64,000 nucleotides of DNA, from positions 124,001-188,000 of the forward strand of contig CAYMRD010000001.1 in assembly GCA_964392775.1 (NCBI GenBank). The letters are read 5' to 3'. Source of the stretch: UKL13-3 sp964392775 (GTDB lineage Bacteria; Bacteroidota; Bacteroidia; UKL13-3). Each line of letters starts with the position of its first letter. Positions within the stretch are counted from its first letter, which is position 1. Both the position numbers and the translations under genes were made by a program. This document shows positions 1 through 7,866 of this stretch, piece by piece. The notes under the pieces were generated by a model. It was given only the letters and a program-made list of their open reading frames with translations. It searched no databases and was not told the DNA's origin.

Positions 1-467
1 TTGGCCTTCAGGCGAAGGTTCACATCTTTGGTAACCATAATAACCTTGCGGCCCGGGTATTCATCGCGCATGGCGATGGCTCCGTTTAAAATGCGGTGAT
101 CGGCTTTGCGTTCACCAAATACACGCTCGGCATCCACACTGCCGCGTTCGTGCATGATCACTTTAAACTTACCGCGACCGCGTCCGTTAATCGGAATCCA
201 GTCGCTGAGGGTGTATTCTCCCGATAGTTTATCGAGGAAACGAATAAACTCACGCGCTTCAAAATTGATGGTATCATTGCCCTTCTTAAAATTATCGAGT
301 TCTTCTAATACGGTGATAGGAATCGCAACATCATGCTCCTGAAAATTTTTGATGGCCTGATGGTCGTATAGTATAACCGAAGTATCGAGTACAAATATTT
401 TTTTTTCGGTGTTTTTTACTGCGGTTGGTTTCGGGGTGGTTTTGCGGGGACTAACTTTCTTGGCCAT
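1..467 (-). CDS. PhoH-like protein, N-terminal PIN domain (partial)
   Basis: The gene starts with ATG at 467 and runs off the left edge of the window, so only about 155 N-terminal residues are visible. After a basic leader (MAKKVSPRK) comes a PIN-type ribonuclease fold opening with FVLDTSVILYD and followed by ITVLEELDNFKKG. The Asp and Glu residues there are the usual PIN metal ligands. Further on lie a Gly-Arg-rich strand and the KVIMVTKDVNLRLKA segment. This arrangement matches the PIN-PhoH family (YlaK type), in which a PIN nuclease domain precedes a PhoH ATPase. The ATPase half would lie outside the window, so the fusion is inferred from family knowledge. Role: probably RNA binding or cleavage coupled to ATP hydrolysis in the cytoplasm. 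Confidence 0.85.
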   Translation of the reverse strand, partial: MAKKVSPRKTTPKPTAVKNTEKKIFVLDTSVILYDHQAIKNFQEHDVAIPITVLEELDNFKKGNDTINFEAREFIRFLDKLSGEYTLSDWIPINGRGRGKFKVIMHERGSVDAERVFGERKADHRILNGAIAMRDEYPGRKVIMVTKDVNLRLKA

Positions 468-988
468 GCTGCTTATGCTTAGAGGTGTAACAATCGTGTT
501 TATCAAATCTTAAAAAACAGACATGAAAAACGGGAATAAAGTTGTGAACACCTGTGGGGAAATCTCCGCTTAAAGGCTGCTATTAGAAACGGAATTGGAG
601 TGGTGAAATTGGTGAGTTCTCATAGTCAGGATATTGTCGTGAGTTGATGATCCGCAGTCGGCAGTTTCGCAGTCGGCAGTTACAGTGCGTTCGAGTAGCG
701 GCCTACCTACTATTAAACAGGTTTGTTGGTCTTCATTCGTGGCCTTTCATCTTTCTTTTTTTAGTGCACAAAATGAAGTACGTTAGAAAGGTATTGTCTT
801 TTGTGATTTGTACAGGAAGGTCACGAATTTTGTAAGAAAGAATAAAGGCACGAAGTATTGTCGCTTGCCATTTTAAACGTTCTCGAAACAAACGTTTGCA
901 CATATCTCAACTCTGGCCCTCTGTGCTTCTTTGATTTTTCTCTGTGTGAAACCTTAATTCTTTGTTCTTAACTCTTTACTCTCATCTC
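468..988. other. Gene-free spacer with short dispersed repeats
   Basis: No convincing gene is seen between the PhoH-like start and the next stop. The stretch holds a short direct repeat of CAGTCGGCAGTT (about 658-681). At 915-951 it has a segment that recurs in reverse complement at 3803-3840 (core TTCTTTGATTTTTCTCTGTG). These are non-coding repeats rather than gene remnants. Confidence 0.6.
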
Positions 989-1738
989 TCAATTCTCTTC
1001 CTCAATTCCCTTTACCGTTCGAAACCGTTTGGCACATTCGCGAATGGCGAGAATCAATTCATAGTCGGAAGAGTTGAGTACAACAGACGGGTCGAGTTTG
1101 CAGAACAGTATAAACTCATCAAGATATTCATCGGGCAATCCTGTGGCACGTTTGATGGTGCGTTTGTTGTATCGTGTATTCACTTGTTTCAACAACTCAG
1201 CATGACGCATAAACTCCTCAAACTTTTTCATGTCCTGTCCCGCTTTGCTGTATTCATTCCACATGGCAGTAAGCGGACTCATTAATCCTCCTTTATTGCG
1301 GTTTAAAACACGGTCGTAGTTATTGAGCAATGGGTCACTCGCTAAATACTCGGCAGCAGCACGTGCAATGGAGTCGCGCTTGCGGTTGGAGTATACAATC
1401 GTAACATCGCGCAGCAGATAAGCTTTGGGACGCATGAAAACCAGAATCGTATCTTCCGGATGTTCGGGCATAATATCATGAGCAATAAACCGGAGCGAAT
1501 CGTAACCAATACCTGTAAAAACAAGTGAATCCGTTTCTGAAACGATAATTCTGAAAATCCCCTGACGGCTTCCAATGGTGCGTTTACCGGAGGATGTGTT
1601 CATGATATTGACCAACGGAACAATCCTGCTGCTGTCTACTCCCAAAACACGCCCTGTTATCTGAAATTGCTGAGCATGACCCGGGCGGAAGATCAGAGTC
1701 ATTCCAACAAACAGAAGATATTTGACAATCCATTTCAT
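989..1738 (-). CDS. Secreted protein with carboxypeptidase-regulatory-like domain
   Basis: About 249 residues if started at the internal Met (MKWIVKYLL), which gives a clean signal peptide ending near GHAQ; an upstream in-frame Met at 1759 is less likely. After the signal, residues about 22-110 (QFQITGRVLG..., GIFRIIVSETDSLVFTGIGY) have the pattern of a CarboxypepD_reg-like beta-sandwich, common at the N terminus of Bacteroidota surface proteins. The rest is helical and charged, without a recognised catalytic motif. It is probably periplasmic or surface-attached. It is transcribed away from the RlmI-like gene, whose start is 48 bp away. Function not known. Confidence 0.65.
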   Translation of the reverse strand: MKWIVKYLLFVGMTLIFRPGHAQQFQITGRVLGVDSSRIVPLVNIMNTSSGKRTIGSRQGIFRIIVSETDSLVFTGIGYDSLRFIAHDIMPEHPEDTILVFMRPKAYLLRDVTIVYSNRKRDSIARAAAEYLASDPLLNNYDRVLNRNKGGLMSPLTAMWNEYSKAGQDMKKFEEFMRHAELLKQVNTRYNKRTIKRATGLPDEYLDEFILFCKLDPSVVLNSSDYELILAIRECAKRFRTVKGIEEEN

Positions 1739-1786
1739 TTCTAACCAACGAAAGTACATTTTTGTAACAGTTCATTCTACGAAAAC

Positions 1787-2956
1787 ATGCAAACTTTAGT
1801 ACTTAAGTCGGGTCGCGAGCGTTCCATCCTCAATCGTCATCCCTGGATTTTTTCGGGTGCGGTTAAAAATATGCCCGAAGCGGCTAATGGTGAGATTATT
1901 CGCGTAACCGATAATCACAATACAACACTTGGCTACGGATTTTTTAGCACCAACAGCCAGATTACCTGCCGCATGTTTGAGTTTACTTCCGAAGCGATTG
2001 CTCTCGATACTGCCTATTGGGCTAAGAAAGTAACCGATGCGTATGCTTACCGCAAACAGGTAATCAACTTTGATCATACCGATATTTACCGCTTGGTACA
2101 TGCCGAAGGCGATTTTTTTCCGGGTGTGATTATTGACGTCTATGCTGATGTGGCGGTGATTCAGTTGTTGATTCGCGGAACCGAACATATTCGTACCGCC
2201 ATTTATGAAGGACTGAATCAAATCGGTATCAACCATATTTATTTAAAGACCAAGCAAAATACCCAGCGTTTGGAAGAAGTGGGCACCGAAAGCGGATGGG
2301 TAGGAGAGAGCAGACCCATGCCTGTTGCAGGTAAAGAAAATGGTATCACCATTTTGGTGGATGTGGAGAAAGGGCAGAAGACTGGATTTTTTATCGACCA
2401 GCGTGAAAACAGACGATTGGTGGGTGTACATTCAAAAGGAAAAAAAGTACTCAATACGTTTAGTTATTCGGGGGGATTTAGTTTGCAGGCATTGGCTCAG
2501 GGAGCAACACTGGTGCATTCGGTTGATAGTTCGAAAGACGCCATTGAAATGTGCGACCGCAATGTGGCGGCTAACTTTACCAATGCACCACACGAAAGTT
2601 TTGTGGAAGATTGTTTTGATTACCTCAACCGCACCGATATTGATTATGATATTATGGTATTGGATCCTCCGGCATTTGCCAAAAATGCGCGTTCGGTTCC
2701 CAATGCAACACGCGGTTATAAAAACTTAAACCTTGTTGCGTTTCAAAAAATCAAACCGGGCGGATTGATTTATACCTTCTCGTGTTCGCAGCATATCGAC
2801 CGTGATCTGTTCCGTAAGATTGTGTTCAGCGCTGCCGCTGATGCCAAACGCAATGTGCGCATCGTACAGCAATTGACCCAACCCGAAGATCATCCCATCA
2901 ATATTTTTCATCCCGAAGGTGAATACCTTAAAGGATTATTATTGCATGTAGATTAA
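1787..2956 (+). CDS. rlmI: RlmI-type class I rRNA methyltransferase
   Basis: A 389-residue protein matching the RlmI/PUA-SAM methyltransferase family, which makes 5-methylcytosine in 23S rRNA with S-adenosylmethionine. The N-terminal PUA-like segment is residues about 1-80 (LKSGRERSILNRHPWIFSGAV). The central domain carries GFFIDQRENRRLV, and the Rossmann methyltransferase has NTFSYSGGFSLQAL as the SAM loop. The catalytic region DIMVLDPPAFAKN precedes GYKNLNLVAF and FSCSQHID, which contains the cysteine typical of m5C enzymes. Length is usual for the family. A small secreted-protein gene follows after one base, so they may be cotranscribed. Family assignment is firm; the exact target cytosine is inferred. 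Confidence 0.88.
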   Translation: MQTLVLKSGRERSILNRHPWIFSGAVKNMPEAANGEIIRVTDNHNTTLGYGFFSTNSQITCRMFEFTSEAIALDTAYWAKKVTDAYAYRKQVINFDHTDIYRLVHAEGDFFPGVIIDVYADVAVIQLLIRGTEHIRTAIYEGLNQIGINHIYLKTKQNTQRLEEVGTESGWVGESRPMPVAGKENGITILVDVEKGQKTGFFIDQRENRRLVGVHSKGKKVLNTFSYSGGFSLQALAQGATLVHSVDSSKDAIEMCDRNVAANFTNAPHESFVEDCFDYLNRTDIDYDIMVLDPPAFAKNARSVPNATRGYKNLNLVAFQKIKPGGLIYTFSCSQHIDRDLFRKIVFSAAADAKRNVRIVQQLTQPEDHPINIFHPEGEYLKGLLLHVD

Positions 2957-2957
2957 C

Positions 2958-3428
2958 ATGAAACAATTCCTGGTCATATTGCTTTTGTTGGTTTGTAGTG
3001 CAACGGTTGTTGCCCAAACCCGGGGCGTAACTGCTCAGGAAACCCGCAGACCTATTACCGGCCGTGAAGTAAGTGCCATGCGCCATTTGGCGGATTCATT
3101 TTTGACAGAACTCAAACTCTTGTATAAAAAAGAGCAGAGCGAAGGTGAACCCCAAAAATACCAGCCCGAACGTATTGCTTTTGTGCGGGCCTATCTGATG
3201 TTGTTTCAGTATGTGCAAACATCATCATCTGTTATTGCGTACCGTAAAAAAGATATCGAAGCCATTTTTGGAAAGGCCGACACCGTTTTTTGCTCAACCG
3301 ATAAAGAACCTGTTTGTGAAAGTTTTTATGGTAAACTGCAAACCAAATATGTACGCATCAATAACCTGAGGTATAAGTTTATTTTTAAGAATGGGATGCT
3401 GGAAGCGGTGAGAAGAGAGGATAAATAG
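2958..3428 (+). CDS. Small secreted protein, unknown function
   Basis: A 156-residue protein with a clear signal peptide (MKQFLVILLLLVCSATVVAQ). The mature part is mostly helical (residues about 35-105) followed by a small beta-rich end (YVRINNLRYKFIFKNGMLEAV). It starts one base after the stop of the RlmI-like gene, so it is probably in the same transcript. No catalytic motif or known domain is recognised. It is likely a periplasmic protein of Bacteroidota; the genomic pairing with the methyltransferase gives no clear functional hint. Confidence 0.6.
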   Translation: MKQFLVILLLLVCSATVVAQTRGVTAQETRRPITGREVSAMRHLADSFLTELKLLYKKEQSEGEPQKYQPERIAFVRAYLMLFQYVQTSSSVIAYRKKDIEAIFGKADTVFCSTDKEPVCESFYGKLQTKYVRINNLRYKFIFKNGMLEAVRREDK

Positions 3429-4113
3429 ATATTGGATGTTGGAGGATGGAAGTTGGAGAGGAGTCACTTCGAACCTTGGGTGGATTTGTGGGTAGGCGTT
3501 TGTATCGAGAAGTGCGAATGTTAATTGTGTTAATGAGTTAATATGTTAATAAGGAGGGATATTTGAAGTTGGAAGACATAAGGTGGCTGAGCTGTTTGAC
3601 GATAGGAAAACATGGTCGAAGCCACAGTTAGAAGGGAAGATAGAAGTTAGAGGATAGAAGTTAGAGGATAGAAGTTAGAGGATAGAAGTTAGAGGATAGA
3701 AGTTAGAGGATGGAAGTTAGAGGATGGAAGTTGGAAGGGAGTCTCTTCGAGTGAACCTTGGGCGGGCAAGTGCGTAAGCGTTTGTATCGGGAAGAGAGAA
3801 TGTTTCACACAGAGAAAAATCAAAGAATACACAGAGGGCCACAAAGTATAGTTAGTTCTCGATACGCCCGAAGCAAAACCAATGCAGCTACTCGAACTGG
3901 CTCCCCGCGTAATCTGTCTGTTTTAAGACAACTTCAAGCCGTGGACTATGGACTATCTCTATGGACTTCAAGTATATTTAGGAGCAATCCGTCTATCTTA
4001 AGCACACTATAAACGCTGACTGCCAACCGCGTAATCTCACCCTATGAGCATTGTGTCAATTTCTTCTGCTCCGCCAATTGCCTACTTTCTTATTGCCTAC
4101 TGCCAACTTCTCA
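3429..4113. repeat. Gene-free repeat cluster
   Basis: This 685-bp gap has no gene but several repeats. Two copies of a roughly 50-bp element lie at 3471-3520 and 3753-3802, sharing GAACCTTGGG and GCGTTTGTATCG. Seven 14-bp tandem units fill 3641-3738. Segment 3803-3840 is the reverse complement of 915-951, and 3855-3899 is the reverse complement of 19766-19811. The same families recur near 14.3 and 19.9 kb, so this looks like a landing zone for intergenic repeats. Confidence 0.7.
3641..3738. repeat. 14-bp tandem repeat, seven units
   Basis: Units of TAGAAGTTAGAGGA begin at 3641 and repeat every 14 bases at 3655, 3669, 3683 and 3697. They continue with variants TGGAAGTTAGAGGA at 3711 and TGGAAGTTGGAAGG at 3725. 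Five units are identical and two are diverged, the pattern expected of slipped-strand expansion. There are no spacers, so it is not a CRISPR array, and no reading frame crosses it convincingly. Confidence 0.9.
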
Positions 4114-4878
4114 CTACTCCACATGAATACATGGCAGCAACTCCGAATAAAACAAAAAGGTGGTACGTGCGCGACCCAATCCGGAATTGCTTTTTACAAG
4201 CGGGACAAACTCTGCCTGCGTGCCGGGTATGATGCGTTGCGGAGAAATTTTGTAGTCGCGGATCATCAAACGAATAAGTGCATTGGCTTTTGCTGCTCCC
4301 AGGCTCCAGTTATCATCCCATTTTTCTTTTCCGGTATACACCGAATCAGTATGGTTGATGACCATAACTTTTAGGTCAGGTTGTTTAGCTAATATTTCGG
4401 CAATGCGCTGGAAAATGGCAGCCGCTTTAGCGGCATCCGCTTTTGATGAAGCCGGAGCAAACAGCAGGCGGTCGCTTACCTCTACAGCCGTTTGGGTACA
4501 GGTGTTTTTACATACAACATCGGAAGCTGCAAAGGAGGCAAAAGGTTTGGTTATCTCAGCCGACAGCTTGGCAAATGCTTCCTGCTCCTGGGCCTTGCGC
4601 ACTTTCATATCGTTGAGCCGAACCTCACGGTCGTGCAACTGCTGTTGTTTCTGGTTGAGCGAATCTTCCTTTTCCTGCAAACGCTGGGTAAGGATTTGTT
4701 CGGTTGAAGCGTTTTTGGTTTCGAGGTATCCAACCTGATACTGAAGCTGCTGAATGCGCTTTTCGAGCAGGGAACTGTCGTTCTGCAAACGTTTTACATT
4801 CTCCTGTAGTTGCAGGTGTTTTTGGGTTGATACACAAGATGCTAAGGCGAGTACTGAACAGATAATAAGGATTCGCAT
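4114..4878 (-). CDS. OmpA-family lipoprotein with coiled coil
   Basis: The start is set at the second Met (MRILIICSVLALASC), giving a lipoprotein signal with lipobox LASC and Cys at about residue 15, so the protein is lipid-anchored. Residues about 25-115 are a strong coiled coil (QLQENVKRLQNDSSLLEKRI and similar). The C-terminal 120 residues look like an OmpA peptidoglycan-binding domain: LLFAPASSKAD, VMVINHTDS, WSLGAAKANALIRLM and RIIPGTQAEF. The family's usual NxRR motif is represented by GRARTTFLFY. It probably links the outer membrane to peptidoglycan. The gene is convergent with the repeat region and divergent from the cysteine desulfurase. Confidence 0.82.
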   Translation of the reverse strand: MRILIICSVLALASCVSTQKHLQLQENVKRLQNDSSLLEKRIQQLQYQVGYLETKNASTEQILTQRLQEKEDSLNQKQQQLHDREVRLNDMKVRKAQEQEAFAKLSAEITKPFASFAASDVVCKNTCTQTAVEVSDRLLFAPASSKADAAKAAAIFQRIAEILAKQPDLKVMVINHTDSVYTGKEKWDDNWSLGAAKANALIRLMIRDYKISPQRIIPGTQAEFVPLVKSNSGLGRARTTFLFYSELLPCIHVE

Positions 4879-4894
4879 GGAGGGCAAAAATAGG

Positions 4895-4925
4895 TTTCTA
4901 ATCCTTATAACTAAAACTATATTTG
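4895..4925 (+). promoter_or_regulatory. Bacteroidota-type promoter for cysteine desulfurase
   Basis: A TATATTTG box at 4918-4925 fits the TAnnTTTG -7 consensus of the Bacteroidota primary sigma factor. TTTC at 4895-4898 lies 19 bases upstream, close to the TTTG -33 element. The box is 52 bases upstream of the ATG at 4977. Confidence 0.55.
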
Positions 4926-4976
4926 CAGCTATTAAACAACAACAACCCGTCAGGGTAATTATTTCGACAATAACTT

Positions 4977-6119
4977 ATGGACAGAGTGTATTTTGATAAC
5001 GCGGCAACCACGCCCTTAGACAAAGAGGTTTTGGCAGCAATGATACCTATGATGGAAGAAAATTTCGGCAATCCATCATCAACCCACGGTCACGGACGTA
5101 TTGTGCGTACCCATATTGAAGAAGCCCGCAAAAAGGTATCCCAGTTGATGGGCTGTGCTCCCGGTGAAATATTTTTTACCAGCGGAGGAACCGAAGCCGA
5201 TAATATGGCCATCCGCAAGTCGGTGGAGTGTTTGGGTGTTAAGCATATTATTACCTCTGCCATTGAGCACCATGCGGTATTGCATACCGTTGAAGAACTG
5301 CACCACGAAGGAAAAGTGGAAATGCATCTGGTGAACTTGCTTCCCAACGGACATATTGATATGGCTCACCTTGAGCAATTATTGCAAGCAAATACCAATG
5401 TACTGGTGAGTTTGATGCATGCCAATAATGAGCTGGGCAACCTGCTCGATATTGAAAAAGCAGGTTCATTGTGCAAACAATACAATGCCTTGTTTCATTG
5501 TGATACGGTTCAAACCGTTGGACATTATGCTTTTGATATGAGCAAGCTCAATATTCATTTCTTAGCATGTGCTGCACATAAATTCAATGGTCCTAAGGGC
5601 GTTGGGTTTATCTATATCAACAGCGAAGTAAAACTCGACCCGTACATTACAGGAGGTGCTCAGGAACGCAATATGCGTGGTGGTACCGAAAACGTTTATG
5701 GTATTGTGGGTTTGGCCAAAGCACTCGAAGTATCATACCGCGATTTAGCCAAAGAACAGGAGCATATTCAATCGCTTAAAACATACATGATTCAGCGTTT
5801 GCGTGAAACTATACCGGGTGTAAGCTTTAATGGGGATGTAGAAGGTAAATCGTTGTATACCGTATTGAATACTTCATTCCCTCCAAGTCCTGTTGGCGAA
5901 ATGATGTTGTTCAAATTGGATATTGCCGGAGTTTCCGCTTCGGGAGGAAGTGCCTGCTCTTCGGGATCCAATGTGGGTTCTCATGTGCTTTCAGCCATCA
6001 AAACAGATCCTAACCGCGCAGCCGTTCGTTTCTCATTTGGCAAACAAAACACCAAAGAGGAAGTGGATTTTGTGATTGAGAAATTACAGGAGATGCTGAA
6101 GGTAAAGGCAACGCAGTAG
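4977..6119 (+). CDS. Cysteine desulfurase (NifS/IscS family)
   Basis: A 380-residue PLP enzyme that takes sulfur from L-cysteine for Fe-S cluster and thio-cofactor assembly. Visible hallmarks are YFDNAATTPLD at the N terminus, FTSGGTEADN, SAIEHHAVL (cofactor-stacking His), HANNELGN, the PLP lysine in CAAHKFNGPKG, GGAQERNMRGGTEN, and the active-site cysteine loop SGGSACSSGS. The length is typical of group I NifS/IscS proteins. A Bacteroidota-type promoter box lies upstream and no Fe-S scaffold gene is adjacent. Family call is very secure; whether it serves Isc-like assembly or tRNA thiolation is not shown. Confidence 0.93.
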   Translation: MDRVYFDNAATTPLDKEVLAAMIPMMEENFGNPSSTHGHGRIVRTHIEEARKKVSQLMGCAPGEIFFTSGGTEADNMAIRKSVECLGVKHIITSAIEHHAVLHTVEELHHEGKVEMHLVNLLPNGHIDMAHLEQLLQANTNVLVSLMHANNELGNLLDIEKAGSLCKQYNALFHCDTVQTVGHYAFDMSKLNIHFLACAAHKFNGPKGVGFIYINSEVKLDPYITGGAQERNMRGGTENVYGIVGLAKALEVSYRDLAKEQEHIQSLKTYMIQRLRETIPGVSFNGDVEGKSLYTVLNTSFPPSPVGEMMLFKLDIAGVSASGGSACSSGSNVGSHVLSAIKTDPNRAAVRFSFGKQNTKEEVDFVIEKLQEMLKVKATQ

Positions 6120-6170
6120 AAAGCGTAATTCATTACGCTTCAATCATTCACCTTGTAAACATAGATAAAT

Positions 6171-6506
6171 ATGAAACGGATTCTTAAATTAATTTTTGTC
6201 TCATTTTTTTTCATGGCCCAATATTCATTTGGGCAAGTTCCTGACGATACCAAATTTGCCATTGTAAAAATGTCAGAAACGTCTGTTGGAAATTTGACCA
6301 TTGAGATTTACTACGACAATGGAAAAGTAGTGGATGCCACAACTCTTGTTAAAGATTTTAAAAAAGGTAAATGGTTAGAGAACTTCTCATCTGCAGCATA
6401 TATCCTTGGTTATATGGAGAACGAAGGTTTTGAATTGGTGACGACAGCAATGACTGGAACCGGGGCAATGGTTTTAACTCAATACACTTTTCGAAAAAAG
6501 CAATAA
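6171..6506 (+). CDS. Small secreted protein, unknown
   Basis: A 111-residue protein with a signal peptide (MKRILKLIFVSFFFMAQYSF, cleavage near FGQ). The mature part is about 90 residues, alternating beta strands and a helix: LTIEIYYDNGK, YILGYMENEGFELVTT and a final beta strand. The last part resembles small periplasmic proteins with a 'lobe' like GFELV, frequent in Bacteroidota, but I do not recognise the family. It follows the desulfurase by 51 bp in the same direction and may be cotranscribed. Confidence 0.6.
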   Translation: MKRILKLIFVSFFFMAQYSFGQVPDDTKFAIVKMSETSVGNLTIEIYYDNGKVVDATTLVKDFKKGKWLENFSSAAYILGYMENEGFELVTTAMTGTGAMVLTQYTFRKKQ

Positions 6507-6835
6507 ACGACTTCTCAGAGCCTGTTCATAATCGTTCCCACGCTTGGCGCAGTGGGGGATTTTGAAAAACTAAATTGTCTGCCTGCACGAATTTACAATA
6601 GAAGCAGAACCTTTTAACTAACCACGTCTGCCCCCCATTGCGCCAAACGTGTGTTATAAGCAGTGGTTCTTCGCCCGTTCGTCTGTCTGTTAGTGTGTCG
6701 GCAGATTTAATTTTTGCGAAGCGGGGAAGATTTTTTTGTTTTTCTTTCTTGCGTTGGATTTGCAAGTTCTTTGACAAAGTTTTGGTCGTGTTTCGGTCTG
6801 TGCGACTTTGGCAATGTGCTTGCAAAATGCGTTGG
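6507..6835. other. Spacer with IS-end-like sequence and long inverted repeat
   Basis: Contains AGAGCCTGTTCATAATC (6517-6533), identical to the end of the IS5-type remnant at 10677-10693. It also holds an imperfect inverted repeat with 20-bp arms at 6539-6558 and 6632-6651 (18 of 20 positions pair). No coding region is seen. Confidence 0.65.
6539..6651. repeat. Inverted repeat, 20-bp arms
   Basis: The left arm starts CACGCTTGGCGCAGTGGGGG and the right arm reads CCCCCATTGCGCCAAACGTG; 18 of 20 positions are complementary across a 73-base loop. It follows directly after the IS-end-like 17-mer. It may be a small non-autonomous element or a structured RNA; the sequence alone does not decide. Confidence 0.6.
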
Positions 6836-7843
6836 CTAATCATCGTTTTCTAAAATCTCTTTTACTTTTTCTTCTAACACTTTTTGGTCGGGTAGGTACA
6901 ACTGATATTTTGAAACAAAAATTCTGTTTTCAAGTCCGCCTGTTGCGTATTTTACAGTGTATTCGTGTTTGTCTGCTGCAATGATAATTCCAATGGGTTC
7001 GTTGTCGCCTTCGGTGTTTTCTTCTTCTTTGAAGTAATTCAGATAAAAGTTCATTTGTCCAATGTCCGAATGTTTTACTTTTCGTGTTTTCAAATCAATC
7101 AACACAAAACATTTCAAAATGCGATGATAGAAAACAAGGTCAATGTAATTATGTTCATTGTCCACTGTAATTTTATATTGCTTGCCAACGAATGAAAAAC
7201 CTTTGCCAAGTTCCAACAAAAACTCTTGTAAGTTCTCAATCAATTTCTTTTCAAGTCCTCGTTCTCTAATCAATTTGTCTTTGGGTAAATCAAGAAATTC
7301 CCACACATAAGGGTTTTTGATTAAGTCTTTGGGCGATGCAATTTCGTGTCCTTTTTCTGCTAATGCCAAAACGCCTTTTTTGTCTGTGCTTAAAGCCAAC
7401 CGCTGAAACAAAGCCGAATCAATTTGGCGTTTCATTTCTCTGAAACCCCAATTTTCTTTGACAGTTTGTTTTTCGTAAAAACTTCTCGCCAAATCGTCTG
7501 AAACTGTTAGTAATTCAGCGTAGTGGCTCCAACTCAATTTTCCAGACACTGTCTGGAATTTTGGGTACTTGATGTAAAATTGTCGGCAAAGGTAAATACT
7601 GCTTTTGCTGAAACCCTTGCCATACTTAATTTTTAAGTCTTTTGCCAGGTTAGTCAATAAGGCACTTCCGTAGTCTGCTTTTTCTTTTCCGTGTTGCTCG
7701 TATTCTACAATGTATTGTCCGATTTCCCAGTTAGCCTTTACCAACTCACTGTTTACCGCTTTAGCGGCATTTTCTCTCGCTCTTTGCAACGTTGAGCCAA
7801 TGTTGTCAAGTAGTTCGCTGTATTTAGCTTTGCTCACTTTCAT
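6836..7843 (-). CDS. YhcG/DUF1016 PDDEXK nuclease-fold protein
   Basis: About 335 residues from the Met of MKVSKAKYSELL (an upstream in-frame Met at 7861 is possible). The N-terminal DUF1016 region contains ARENAAKAVNSELVKANWEI, YGSALLTNLAKDLK, GFSKSSIYLCRQFY and LSWSHYAELL. The C-terminal half is a PDDEXK-like nuclease domain with YIDLVFYHRILKCFVLIDLK; the usual Glu of the E-x-K motif is Asp here. It ends with IGQMNFYLNYF. Family members are often found in type I restriction loci, but no hsdR/M/S genes are seen here. Solitary copies may act in DNA processing. It follows the T9SS protein gene by 23 bases. Confidence 0.85.
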   Translation of the reverse strand: MKVSKAKYSELLDNIGSTLQRARENAAKAVNSELVKANWEIGQYIVEYEQHGKEKADYGSALLTNLAKDLKIKYGKGFSKSSIYLCRQFYIKYPKFQTVSGKLSWSHYAELLTVSDDLARSFYEKQTVKENWGFREMKRQIDSALFQRLALSTDKKGVLALAEKGHEIASPKDLIKNPYVWEFLDLPKDKLIRERGLEKKLIENLQEFLLELGKGFSFVGKQYKITVDNEHNYIDLVFYHRILKCFVLIDLKTRKVKHSDIGQMNFYLNYFKEEENTEGDNEPIGIIIAADKHEYTVKYATGGLENRIFVSKYQLYLPDQKVLEEKVKEILENDD

Positions 7844-7866
7844 AATAGCACAATAGTACAAACATT

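Noticed and set aside
3641..3738. Possible CRISPR array from regular 14-bp repeats
   Set aside because: Units are directly adjacent without spacers and slightly variable, so it is a simple tandem repeat.
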